DNA of 64,000 nucleotides from Pontibacter sp. G13. Its GTDB lineage: Bacteria > Bacteroidota > Bacteroidia > J057. Below are positions 25,401-33,394 of this stretch, one piece after another. Position numbers and translations under genes: made by a program. The stretch's first letter is position 1, and each line of letters begins with the position of its first letter. The DNA is taken from assembly GCF_031851795.1 (NCBI RefSeq), contig NZ_CP134696.1, forward strand, positions 6,200,001 to 6,264,000, read 5' to 3'. A model generated the notes under the pieces. That model was given only the letters and a program-made list of their open reading frames with translations. It ran no database searches and was not told the DNA's origin.

Positions 25401-26426
25401 ATGACCATGAAAAATCATAGGAATACCGCGCTCAAACTGTTGGCTATTGCAGGCGTGTTGTTGGGGGGAATGGGCTGTACGCTCCGGTCCGAACCCATGC
25501 AGGTGAAGGATTTGCCCAGTTGGCGCGATACCGATGCCCGTGAGCGAATTATCGACTTTGTGGAGGTGGTGACAGATCCCAATTCCACGCAATTTGTCCC
25601 ACCTGAAAACCGGATTGCGACCTTCGACAATGACGGAACGCTTTGGTGCGAAAAGCCGATTCCCCCGCATTTCTTTGGGATCTTGGCACGGTTCCAAGAA
25701 TTGACCCAGGAGGACCCCGATTTAGTCAAGCAAGAGCCATTTACCAGCATTGGGGAATTCATCGAAACCCAAGATCCTGCCGCTCTCAAGCTTTTCATCG
25801 ATGAGTATCACGATGGGGAATTGCTCAAAGTCGTGGGCCAGCTTTTCGGGGTGCCTTTTGCCAATATGAATGTGGATGAATATGCCGAATGGTACGCTCA
25901 ATTCTACCGGGATTGGGAGCATCCGACCTTGGAGAAATCCATCTCTGGGCTTACCTATCAGCCCATGCTGGAACTACTAGATTATCTGAGAACCCGTGAA
26001 TTTCAAGTATTTATCTTCTCCGCGGATGAAGGGGCATTCTTGAAGCTCCTGAGCAATGAATTGTATGGAATTCCCCCCAATCAGGCTTTTGGCTCCACAA
26101 TCAAAACCCAATACCGAGAAGGAGAAATCATCCGGACAGAAGACGGTGAATGGCTCGACAATTGGCAAGGAAAGCCCGAGATGATTCAGGCTCATATCGG
26201 CAAGAGACCCATATTCGCAGCGGGAAATTCCAATGGTGATTTCCACATGCTCGAATATGTTCATCTGCAACCCGGACCGCACCTGAGTGTGATGATCCAT
26301 CATACGGACGAGGAACGAGAATTTGCCTACGACACCCATACCGACCAATTGCTTCCCTACGCCAAAAAACATGATTACCTCATCGTCGATATGGCCGAGG
26401 ATTGGGATCGGGTATTTTCCGAATAA
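25401..26426 (+). CDS. HAD-superfamily phosphatase lipoprotein
   Basis: This 341-residue lipoprotein uses the ATG at 25401 or 25407; signal ends LLGGMGC. HAD motif I is IATFDNDGTLWCEKP (nucleophile Asp and acid Asp, DxD with DNDGT), motif II FQVFIFSADEGAF, and motif III/IV FAAGNSNGDFHML. These support a phosphatase fold exported to the periplasm. The nearest group I can name is the HAD-IB/phosphoserine-phosphatase-like proteins of Bacteroidota. It is co-transcribed with the preceding amidohydrolase (6-bp gap). Confidence 0.88.
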   Translation: MTMKNHRNTALKLLAIAGVLLGGMGCTLRSEPMQVKDLPSWRDTDARERIIDFVEVVTDPNSTQFVPPENRIATFDNDGTLWCEKPIPPHFFGILARFQELTQEDPDLVKQEPFTSIGEFIETQDPAALKLFIDEYHDGELLKVVGQLFGVPFANMNVDEYAEWYAQFYRDWEHPTLEKSISGLTYQPMLELLDYLRTREFQVFIFSADEGAFLKLLSNELYGIPPNQAFGSTIKTQYREGEIIRTEDGEWLDNWQGKPEMIQAHIGKRPIFAAGNSNGDFHMLEYVHLQPGPHLSVMIHHTDEEREFAYDTHTDQLLPYAKKHDYLIVDMAEDWDRVFSE

Positions 26427-26500
26427 TGAATTTTCTGATCGACAAATTGAACGTTCGGTCCATCATGGGGTAGGAGAGAGGAAACCTTCAACCTTTACCG

Positions 26501-27628
26501 ATGAATCGACTTATTTGCCTGATTTGGCTACTTCTCGTTGTTCTCTCGCCTACTGCCCAAGCTCAAATTCACCTCAACCCCGGTGTGGATACGACCGAGT
26601 ACCGTATGGCTGAGGTGTATCATTTTCTAGAGCAATATTATCAGGATTTTCGGGCCGATGGACAGGTGGATTACGCTGCCTATTTTTCCCCAGAAGCCGT
26701 TGCCCGATACGTGCATCCAGACAAGGTTGCCTTTTCCATCTTTGGGCGTACCCCCGCTTATTTGGTGGGATCGCCCAACATCATTTCCCTGCAAAAGAGG
26801 GAGGACCGATATCACGTCCAGGTGGCCTTCCAACATGTGCAGGAATCTGGTGCTACAGACATCCTGTTCATCTGCGAACACTTGGTGGCATGTACCCCAA
26901 ACGGCCCGCAGTTTCTCGTCAATCTCGACCATCACACCGCTGATTGGAGTCGACGTACTATTCGAAATATCACCTTCGTGTGGCCGGGAGATACCCCATT
27001 TGATTCTTTGGGCGCAGCGGCATTGATCCACGATGTCGAGCAATTAGAGCAAGATTGGGCGTTGGAGCCGATTGACATCACCTACTACTACACTGCCCGA
27101 AATGAGGAGATTCAGCGCATTCGAGGCTTCTTGTTCAATTTCAACATGTCCCGGACAGAATACCCATCCGGCCTGTCGGATATCCCGGACCATGTGACTT
27201 TTTCGAGTGGTTGGGGTGCTCGGTATTTCCACGAGGTGGTCCACATTTACCTCAATCCCATTCACCCCAAATTCCCGCTGAACGAAGGTCTCACCGTTTG
27301 GTATGGCGGCAGTATGGGCCATCATCTGGATTGGCACATCCGAAGATTGAGTACTTATTTGGAGGAACATCCGGACCTCGACCTGAATGACCGTCAATCC
27401 TTTTACTACATGGATTCGCAGACCAATCCCCAATCCACCATCGATGGGTTTTTGTGCCAATGGGTGTACGAACATGCAGGGTTGGATGGACTCAAGCGAT
27501 TGTGCACCTTTGAGCAGCGCGACCAGATTTACAAGGAAATGCTCGGAATTGATCCTTCTGAATTTAACGCCTGGCTGAGAGCGCAAATCGCTGTCTACGG
27601 CCCCGCACATCCCATTCAAGATTTTTAA
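26501..27628 (+). CDS. Secreted gluzincin-like protein (HExxH metallopeptidase fold)
   Basis: This 375-residue protein has a cleavable signal (MNRLICLIWLLLVVLSPTAQA) and no lipobox. Residues 244-248 read HEVVH in RYFHEVVHIY, and NEGL follows at 261-264. The pattern HExxH-x12-NEG(L/A) is that of gluzincin (peptidase MA clan) active sites: two His and Glu262 as zinc ligands and Glu245 as catalytic base. The N-terminal 190 residues resemble a periplasmic sensor or NTF2-like region, not identified. It is followed 11 bp later by a VOC-family gene. Peptidase activity is inferred from the motif only. Confidence 0.78.
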   Translation: MNRLICLIWLLLVVLSPTAQAQIHLNPGVDTTEYRMAEVYHFLEQYYQDFRADGQVDYAAYFSPEAVARYVHPDKVAFSIFGRTPAYLVGSPNIISLQKREDRYHVQVAFQHVQESGATDILFICEHLVACTPNGPQFLVNLDHHTADWSRRTIRNITFVWPGDTPFDSLGAAALIHDVEQLEQDWALEPIDITYYYTARNEEIQRIRGFLFNFNMSRTEYPSGLSDIPDHVTFSSGWGARYFHEVVHIYLNPIHPKFPLNEGLTVWYGGSMGHHLDWHIRRLSTYLEEHPDLDLNDRQSFYYMDSQTNPQSTIDGFLCQWVYEHAGLDGLKRLCTFEQRDQIYKEMLGIDPSEFNAWLRAQIAVYGPAHPIQDF

Positions 27629-27639
27629 CCTCGCTACAC

Positions 27640-28026
27640 ATGCATATCGAACACATCGCCTTCTGGGTCCAGGATCTCGAAGGAATGAAGGATTTCTACT
27701 GCCAATTCTTCGATCTGACCCCCAACGAGAAGTACCACAATCCCACCAAGCAATTCACCAGTTATTTCCTCTCATTTCCCACAGGCGCACGGCTGGAATT
27801 GATGCATCGACCGGATGTCGCAGAATTTGTCGGTCCCAAAGGCATGCTCAATGGCTTGACGCATCTGGCCATTTCTGTCGGGAGCAAGGAACGGGTGGAC
27901 ACCCTGACGGAGGCCTTCCGGGCCGCTGGATACGAGATTTCAGGAGAACCGAGGACGACGGGAGATGGTTACTACGAAAGTGTGATTCTGGACCCAGAGG
28001 GCAATCCGATCGAGATTACAGGATAG
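27640..28026 (+). CDS. VOC (glyoxalase/bleomycin-resistance) family protein
   Basis: This 128-residue cytoplasmic protein is a single VOC domain of two beta-alpha-beta-beta-beta modules. It starts MHIEHIAFWVQDLEGMKDFY, with metal-ligand candidates His5, Glu54 (RLELMH), His75 (THLAISVG) and the C-terminal Glu in GNPIEITG, so the four usual metal positions appear occupied. Family members include glyoxalase I, dioxygenases and antibiotic-binding proteins; specificity is unknown. It follows the gluzincin-like gene by 11 bp. Confidence 0.88.
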   Translation: MHIEHIAFWVQDLEGMKDFYCQFFDLTPNEKYHNPTKQFTSYFLSFPTGARLELMHRPDVAEFVGPKGMLNGLTHLAISVGSKERVDTLTEAFRAAGYEISGEPRTTGDGYYESVILDPEGNPIEITG

Positions 28027-28045
28027 TTGCCGGGGAGAATCTGGG

Positions 28046-28053
28046 TACCTTTG
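28046..28053 (+). promoter_or_regulatory. Possible -7 box before the epimerase-like gene
   Basis: TACCTTTG matches TAnnTTTG and would give a leader of about 22 nt. No good -33 box lies at the usual distance, so support is weak. Confidence 0.3.
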
Positions 28054-28081
28054 CCCATCTTTCTGTTTGAATCAACTGAAT

Positions 28082-29341
28082 ATGCGCCTTTTATCTCTTT
28101 TTGGAATCACTTTCTTCCTGATGGTCTCGTGCCAATCTGACGGCCCAATGTCCATGCAAGATCCATTGTCTCCGCAACAAATTGAGGGACTGGACAATCT
28201 CTTTGGATTTTTCGATGACCACGCCTATGATCCCCAACGTCAAGCCTACTGGTCTGATTTGGACAATGCCGGACAGGTGATGTCCGAACAAATCTTCACG
28301 GTGGCGACGAGCCGGTTGGTCTATGGATTGGCTTATGCAGGTCAGTGGGATTCCCTTCGATTGGCCAAATCTGAAGCATTGGCCGAGTTTCAATTGAATC
28401 ATCTGATCGGGTTGAATGAGCAAGGCCCCTACGCCTATTCCTTTGTTCATGGAGATAGTCCAGATTCTGCTGCATCTTTGGACGTATGGCAGCAGGCGTA
28501 TGCGATGTGCGGATTGACGGAATTGTATCGTCAGAATCAAGATCCCGCTTTGATCGCGCAGGTTAGGGTGATGCATGACGCTTTTGTAGGACGATTTGCG
28601 GATAGTCTGAATGGGGGTTTTTGGGGAAATGCGGATCTCCATCAAGGACCCGTTTCAGGCTCAAAATCGCTCCAATCCCTGATGTATCCCCTGACCGCCT
28701 ATCTGGCTAATCTTTGGTTGGCTGATGAAACAAGACGAGAAGATTATGAATCGATCTTGGCCCGAAACCTGGAATTGTTGGCCGAGGGTGGATGGAACGA
28801 AGAATTGGGGTGGGTCAATGTGAAATTTCAGGATGATTGGACGCCATGTGCCTCCAGCGATTCTGCGAATCCATGTGCGATGGTGACGCCGGGACACAAT
28901 TTCCAGCTGGCAGCCTTGCTCTTACGGGCTTCAGAATGGCCATTTATCCAAGAAGTGCAACAAACAGAGTACCACGGATTGGGAATCAGCATCCTTCGGA
29001 GAACGCTCCAGCATCCCATTTTCGATCCTCAAGGAATCGGTCAAGGATTCTACAGCGAAGTGAATCCAATCTCCGGTTCCGTGACGGATACTCGCAAAAC
29101 TTGGTGGCAGCATGCGGAAGCGATCATCGCCTTGACCTTGGCGGGAGAAGCGTTTCAGACAGAGCAGCAGGCTTTGCTGGATTTTTTCTGGGAGCACTTC
29201 CCCGATCGTGAGCTAGGCGGAGAATATTTTTTCCTGACGAAGGACAATCAACCTATCCGGACCGAATGGAAAGGCAGCATCGGGAAATCCACCTATCACA
29301 CGGTGGAAATGGTGCGATTTCTTCATGAACAACCCAAATAG
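28082..29341 (+). CDS. N-acylglucosamine 2-epimerase-like lipoprotein
   Basis: This 419-residue lipoprotein starts at the ATG at 28082 (a TTG at 28067 is also in frame); signal ends FFLMVSC. The mature protein fits the (alpha/alpha)6 barrel of the AGE superfamily: WQQAYAMCGLTELY, GGFWGNADLHQGPVSGSKSLQS, NLELLAEGGWNEELGWVN, PGHNFQLAALLLRA and TWWQHAEAIIAL carry the conserved Trp, Asn and His residues of the active cleft. Family members epimerise or isomerise N-acylglucosamine and mannose derivatives or split cellobiose. Export makes a role in extracytoplasmic sugar handling likely. A terminator follows. Confidence 0.85.
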   Translation: MRLLSLFGITFFLMVSCQSDGPMSMQDPLSPQQIEGLDNLFGFFDDHAYDPQRQAYWSDLDNAGQVMSEQIFTVATSRLVYGLAYAGQWDSLRLAKSEALAEFQLNHLIGLNEQGPYAYSFVHGDSPDSAASLDVWQQAYAMCGLTELYRQNQDPALIAQVRVMHDAFVGRFADSLNGGFWGNADLHQGPVSGSKSLQSLMYPLTAYLANLWLADETRREDYESILARNLELLAEGGWNEELGWVNVKFQDDWTPCASSDSANPCAMVTPGHNFQLAALLLRASEWPFIQEVQQTEYHGLGISILRRTLQHPIFDPQGIGQGFYSEVNPISGSVTDTRKTWWQHAEAIIALTLAGEAFQTEQQALLDFFWEHFPDRELGGEYFFLTKDNQPIRTEWKGSIGKSTYHTVEMVRFLHEQPK

Positions 29342-29375
29342 CCCGAGAGCTTGACCAAGCTCGGTACCAATAATC

Positions 29376-29407
29376 AAACGGCCCAAGGAAAGCTCCTTGG
29401 GCCGTTT
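29376..29407. terminator. Bidirectional terminator between convergent genes
   Basis: AAACGGCCCAAGGA and TCCTTGGGCCGTTT form a perfect 14-bp stem with a 4-base loop. It lies between the epimerase-like gene (+) and the Dps-like gene (-). Confidence 0.85.
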
Positions 29408-29434
29408 GTATGAGGTGTTTGTTTGTTGATGGAC

Positions 29435-29929
29435 CTAGTTATTCAGGGCGAGCCTTTCATGAGAAAGCACCCGGATGGTGAGCATCAGCTGGACCATGAG
29501 TTCGCGTAGCAGCTGTCGTGCAGGCTCGGCGGCATATTCTCCGGCGAGGTGGAAGATCTCCCGCACGATCTTGAGCAACTCCCTGCTGCTGCGGACAATT
29601 CCGAAGATGGCAGAGTCGAAATCAGTCACTTCCCGCAGAAGGGTCACCTGTCTAGGCACCAGGTCATGCGGACTGTGAGGATGATGGGCTGTGGGCGTAT
29701 ACCCCAAGCTGATGATTTCTTCTGCAATGGCTTCCCGATTGTCTTCAGTCAATTGGTAGAGCAGCTCTACTTTGTCATTGAAACCCAAGTAGGACCGCAA
29801 CTCACCATTCCAATATACCATCCGAACGTTTTGCCGATAGATCTGGAATTCTGCCAGCAATTCATCGAGACGGTCCGCCAAATCCTCGGCGGCTTCGTTT
29901 GACATTTGGTTGTAAGGGATCAATTCCAT
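29435..29929 (-). CDS. Dps/ferritin-like protein with degenerate ferroxidase site
   Basis: This is a 164-residue helical protein. The stretch RQNVRMVYWNGELRSYLGFN (residues 32-51) followed by KVELLYQLTEDN and AIAEEIISLGYTP matches the first two helices of Dps proteins (HWNxxGxxFxxLHxxFxxLYxxxxxxxDxIAERIxxLGxxP). The two His ligands are replaced, by Tyr39 and Asn51, and the Asp before IAE is missing, while the last Glu remains. Iron oxidation is therefore doubtful. The four-helix fold is probably kept (LLKIVREIFHLAGEYAAE, HER end). It is a single gene, function unknown, possibly DNA-binding or structural. Confidence 0.7.
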   Translation of the reverse strand: MELIPYNQMSNEAAEDLADRLDELLAEFQIYRQNVRMVYWNGELRSYLGFNDKVELLYQLTEDNREAIAEEIISLGYTPTAHHPHSPHDLVPRQVTLLREVTDFDSAIFGIVRSSRELLKIVREIFHLAGEYAAEPARQLLRELMVQLMLTIRVLSHERLALNN

Positions 29930-30101
29930 GTGGCAATTGGGTTGTGGTCATTTACAGACCAATTTGAATACCTGTACGAAACTTGTCGATCGTAGTTGGA
30001 ACATCGAGTTGGTCTTGTGCGAGGTTTGAACAAAAAATTGGCCGGAACGGGTTCGTACGTCGATTTGGCATGTAAGGTGTCAAGCTGTCTGTCACACGAA
30101 G

Positions 30102-30134
30102 ATTGGCCGGATCGCCACCGGATGACTATATTTG
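30102..30134 (+). promoter_or_regulatory. Possible promoter giving a near-leaderless ChaN-like mRNA
   Basis: ATTG at 30102-30105, 21 bases, then TATATTTG at 30127-30134. The expected transcript start (about 30140) falls on the ATG of the next gene. Confidence 0.4.
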
Positions 30135-30139
30135 AAGCT

Positions 30140-31030
30140 ATGAAACATCTGTATCTGCTTTGCCTCCTATGGTTGATTCCCCAAACCGCGATTATGGCCC
30201 AAGACAAACCCGCCTACCAACTGTTTGATGGGAAAGGCAAATCATTGAAATACAAGAAACTGCTCAAGTCCTCTTCCCAAGCTGATGTGGTCATGTTTGG
30301 CGAATACCACAACAATCCCATTGCTCACTGGCTGGAATTGGAACTATTTCGGGACTTGATCGAAGCACGTGGAGCTTCGCAAATGGTCCTCGGTGCCGAG
30401 ATGTTCGAACAGCACCAACAGGAAGCCATCGATGCCTATGTGGCAGGGACATGGACGTTGGATCAGCTCAATGATTCCACCAAGATGTGGTCCAATTTCG
30501 ATACAGATTATCTCCCCGTCCTCGATCTGGCCAAGGATTCAGGCATTACCGTCGTCGCCACCAATGTCCCGCGCAAATACGCCCGGATGGTGTCTAAGCA
30601 AGGACAAGAAGCGCTGTTGGAACTGTCGGAGGAGGAAAAGGCCCTGATGGTGCCGCTGCCATATCCCGTGGATTTCGAGCTGTCTAGCTATCAGGAAATG
30701 ATGGGGATGATGGCCGGACACGGAGATGTCGATATGTCCAAAAACTTTGTCTCTGCCCAAGCAATCAAGGATGCTACCATGGCGCATTTCCTCCTGAAAG
30801 CCTGGAAGCCCGGACAATTGGCCTATCACCTCAATGGCTCCTTCCACAGCAATTACAAGCAAGGCATCGTCTGGTATCTCCTCCAAGCCCAGCCTGAATT
30901 GGACATTGTCAATATCGCCGTCGTCGAGCAATCCCAAGTGGATACGCTGGAGGACGAAAACCAAGGACTAGCAGATTTCATCATTGTGGTTCCTGAAACC
31001 ATGACCAAAACCTATTTGCAGCGTTTCTAG
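30140..31030 (+). CDS. ChaN-like (DUF399) haem-uptake-type protein
   Basis: This 296-residue exported protein starts at the ATG at 30140, which gives the signal MKHLYLLCLLWLIPQTAIMA with no lipobox. The mature domain shows family motifs ADVVMFGEYHNNPIAH (about residues 48-63), GAEMFEQHQQEAIDAYVAG, VPRKYARMVSKQGQEAL and AYHLNGSFHSNYKQGIVWYL, as in ChaN, a haem-binding lipoprotein of Campylobacter. Here it is soluble or periplasmic instead of lipid-anchored. The His residues of GEYHN and NGSFHSNY are conserved in the family. It precedes the RecD-like helicase by 21 bp, probably without functional relation. Confidence 0.88.
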   Translation: MKHLYLLCLLWLIPQTAIMAQDKPAYQLFDGKGKSLKYKKLLKSSSQADVVMFGEYHNNPIAHWLELELFRDLIEARGASQMVLGAEMFEQHQQEAIDAYVAGTWTLDQLNDSTKMWSNFDTDYLPVLDLAKDSGITVVATNVPRKYARMVSKQGQEALLELSEEEKALMVPLPYPVDFELSSYQEMMGMMAGHGDVDMSKNFVSAQAIKDATMAHFLLKAWKPGQLAYHLNGSFHSNYKQGIVWYLLQAQPELDIVNIAVVEQSQVDTLEDENQGLADFIIVVPETMTKTYLQRF

Positions 31031-31051
31031 GACCTTTTTCAAGTCGTAACC

Positions 31052-32467
31052 ATGCTGGACGATATTTTGAACCGATGGCTGAGGAACCAACTCGGGGAGG
31101 ATTTTTCCTTCACGAGTGGGCAGGAGGAAGCGCTCCGCATGTTCGACCAATTCATCCGGTCGCAGGGAGATCGCCCGACCTTGCTGCTGACGGGTTCCGC
31201 TGGTACAGGTAAGACCTTTTTGATCAATATCTTCACCCGCCTCATCAAGCAGTCAGGGTACAAGGTGGTCTTGCTGGCTCCCACAGGACGGGCCGCCAAG
31301 GTCATCACCAAGCGATCCAAACGTCTGGCTTTTACCATTCACCATCACATTTATAGCCCGATGGAAGGCTATGATGGAGGAATCACCTTCCAGACCAAGG
31401 AAAACAAGGAGCCGCGACAGGTGGTCTACATCATCGATGAGGCTTCGATGATTGGCGGTGACGAGGGAGGTGGGAACAATCTCCTCATGGACGTGCTGAG
31501 GTATGTTTTTGGGAGTGGAAATGGTCATCGCCTCATTTTGGTGGGTGATCCCGTGCAGCTGCCTCCGGTGGGACACAATGACTCTCCCGGCCTCAATGCT
31601 GGAACGCTGGTCAATATGGCTGGCCTCGACATCTTCCATGCGCATTTGTCGGAGGTCAAGCGACAGGAGATTGATTCAGGCGTGCTGGAGGGCGCCGTGA
31701 CGATCCGAGACGCCTATCTCGAGCAAAATCCCGGAGAATTGCACCTGAGCCCTAATCGCGAGGTACAGGTCCTCGACAACCCCTGGGAGGCGCTTGAAAC
31801 GTACCTCGGTTACTATGACCCCGGCAATCTGGATCGGGTGATCTTTCTGACATACTCCAATTTTCAGGCGACCAAGGTCAACCAAGCCATCCGCAAATCG
31901 CTGTGGGAAACGGAGGAAATGGTCATCGAAGGCGATCTGCTCATGGTCGTACGGAACAACTATACCTGGGGCGACTCCAAGAAGATTCCGTTTCTCGCAA
32001 ATGGAGAAATGGGTACCGTGGTACATGTGAACCGCGATTCCTACGAGCAGAAATATGGGCTGCAATGGATGGATGTCGAGATCGAGTTTGAGGACCGACA
32101 GGGCGAGGCACTGATTATCGAGTGCAAAATCGTGCTGGACCTCCTCACCAACAAGGCCGCACAGCTCACCAATGAGCAGATGCATCACATCCGGATGCTC
32201 CGTGCCCAAGAGTATGTCGGCCTCTCCAAATCTCAGGCGATGCAGCTCATGCGGACCGATCCCTACGCCAATGCCCTCCAAGTCAAATATGGCTACGCCG
32301 TTACCGGACACAAGGCGCAGGGGGGCCAGTGGGAAAATGTCATCGTCATCTTTGAGCCGGACTATGGCAATGATCCCCTCGCGTATGTGCGGTGGTCCTA
32401 CACGGTGTTTACCCGGGCCGAAGAGCGGGTATTCATGCTCAATTGCCCGTTTGTAGATGCTTGGTAG
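31052..32467 (+). CDS. RecD-like SF1B DNA helicase
   Basis: This 471-residue ATPase has Walker A GSAGTGKT at 48-55, motif Ia (LLAPTGRAAK), motif II DEAS (YIIDEASMI), motif III (LILVGDPVQLPPVG), motif IV region (RVIFLTYSN), an SH3-like insertion (GEMGTVVHVN) and motif V/VI (KYGYAVTGHKAQGGQW, YTVFTRAEERV). This is a compact SF1B helicase like those related to RecD/TraA and Dda, without the RecD2 N-terminal domain. It likely unwinds DNA 5' to 3' in repair or replication. It follows the ChaN-like gene at 21 bp. Confidence 0.93.
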   Translation: MLDDILNRWLRNQLGEDFSFTSGQEEALRMFDQFIRSQGDRPTLLLTGSAGTGKTFLINIFTRLIKQSGYKVVLLAPTGRAAKVITKRSKRLAFTIHHHIYSPMEGYDGGITFQTKENKEPRQVVYIIDEASMIGGDEGGGNNLLMDVLRYVFGSGNGHRLILVGDPVQLPPVGHNDSPGLNAGTLVNMAGLDIFHAHLSEVKRQEIDSGVLEGAVTIRDAYLEQNPGELHLSPNREVQVLDNPWEALETYLGYYDPGNLDRVIFLTYSNFQATKVNQAIRKSLWETEEMVIEGDLLMVVRNNYTWGDSKKIPFLANGEMGTVVHVNRDSYEQKYGLQWMDVEIEFEDRQGEALIIECKIVLDLLTNKAAQLTNEQMHHIRMLRAQEYVGLSKSQAMQLMRTDPYANALQVKYGYAVTGHKAQGGQWENVIVIFEPDYGNDPLAYVRWSYTVFTRAEERVFMLNCPFVDAW

Positions 32468-32614
32468 AAACGCAACTCAGGTAGGCCCTTGCCAGAGAGA
32501 TTGGCGCCGATTGTTTCTACCAACCGACAAAAAAACATCCGTCGATCTGGGGGGTTAGTGATCGATAAGCAATCGCACACAACCCAATTCAAGTAGAATT
32601 TCAACCTCAGATTC

Positions 32615-32821
32615 ATGGAAGATCACGTATATAAAAAGATCGAGATCACCGGTTCCTCTACCAAAAGCATCGAAAAGGCCATTGAAACCGCGCTCGATCG
32701 CGCCAGCCAGACCATCAAAAAAATGCGCTGGTTTGAGGTAGTAGACACCCGTGGTACCATCGAAAGCGGGAAAGTAACCTGCTACCAAGTAACCCTGAAA
32801 ATTGGATTCACCTTGAAATAG
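32615..32821 (+). CDS. Dodecin family flavin-binding protein
   Basis: This 68-residue protein is of typical dodecin length. It begins MEDHVYKKIEITGSSTKSIE, has the helix ALDRASQTIKKMRWFEVVDTRG with the flavin-stacking Trp39, and ends YQVTLKIGFTLK. Dodecins form hollow dodecamers that store flavins. It is a single gene with a strong terminator; the palindromic repeat mosaic begins right behind it. Confidence 0.95.
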   Translation: MEDHVYKKIEITGSSTKSIEKAIETALDRASQTIKKMRWFEVVDTRGTIESGKVTCYQVTLKIGFTLK

Positions 32822-32853
32822 GAAGGTCCTACACACGAAGGATTGATATTTTG

Positions 32854-32887
32854 CCCCAAGTCTTCTCGCAAGGCTTGGGGATTTTTT
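32854..32887 (+). terminator. Terminator of the dodecin gene
   Basis: CCCCAAG and CTTGGGG form a stem with a 13-base loop, followed by ATTTTTT. Confidence 0.85.
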
Positions 32888-32892
32888 GAGGG

Positions 32893-33078
32893 GATTTGGG
32901 CGTGCCCCCGCGTGCTGGGCATTTCGTTCTCCTCCAATCATCAAGGTCGCGGGGTCGGTCCCTTCCGTGCTCGCTGACGCTCGGTCGAGCATCGGGTGGC
33001 GAGATATCGCCGCCACCCGATACCCGACTCCTCCCGAAGGTCGGCCACTCCAGACACCTCACGCCACACCTGCCAGCC
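32893..33078 (-). repeat. 186-bp palindromic repeat, copy 2 (inverted)
   Basis: It matches 12020-12205 on the opposite strand at 182 of 186 positions, with no gaps. The 11-bp stem is ATCGGGTGGCG (32991-33001) with CGCCACCCGAT (33011-33021), loop core GATATC. It begins 6 bases after the dodecin terminator. Confidence 0.92.
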
Positions 33079-33094
33079 TCACCCCTTTCGCCTC

Positions 33095-33147
33095 ATCCCT
33101 GAAAATCCCCGCGACGGCATCAGCGCGCAGCGGGATTTATCAGGGAT
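33095..33147. repeat. Imperfect long hairpin
   Basis: ATCCCTGA (33095-33102) pairs with TCAGGGAT (33140-33147), and an inner ATCCCCGC pairs with GCGGGAT. It is part of the repeat mosaic between the 186-bp element and the A/B array. Confidence 0.65.
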
Positions 33148-33214
33148 CCCACGTCCCTGCAACAGGAGTCGCGATTGGGCGCCCGCAGGTCTGCACCTAA
33201 TCCACAACCATGTC

Positions 33215-33265
33215 ATCCTGAACGGCCATAGCCGAGGCTTCTAGCGATGGCGGCCGATTCAGGAT
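33215..33265. repeat. Long hairpin, 13-14 bp arms
   Basis: ATCCTGAACGGCC (33215-33227) is complementary to GGCCGATTCAGGAT (33252-33265) with one extra base. No gene overlaps it. Confidence 0.7.
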
Positions 33266-33394
33266 CTGCTGCTTGAATGGCATCCAAGTTCAACCGCCGA
33301 GGGGGCATGTGGAGTGGACTCGGCATAATTTTCTAGCCCTAACATCCACGATGCGTGAGATCCCGCATAAATTTTCCCACCCACAGGCGCCACC

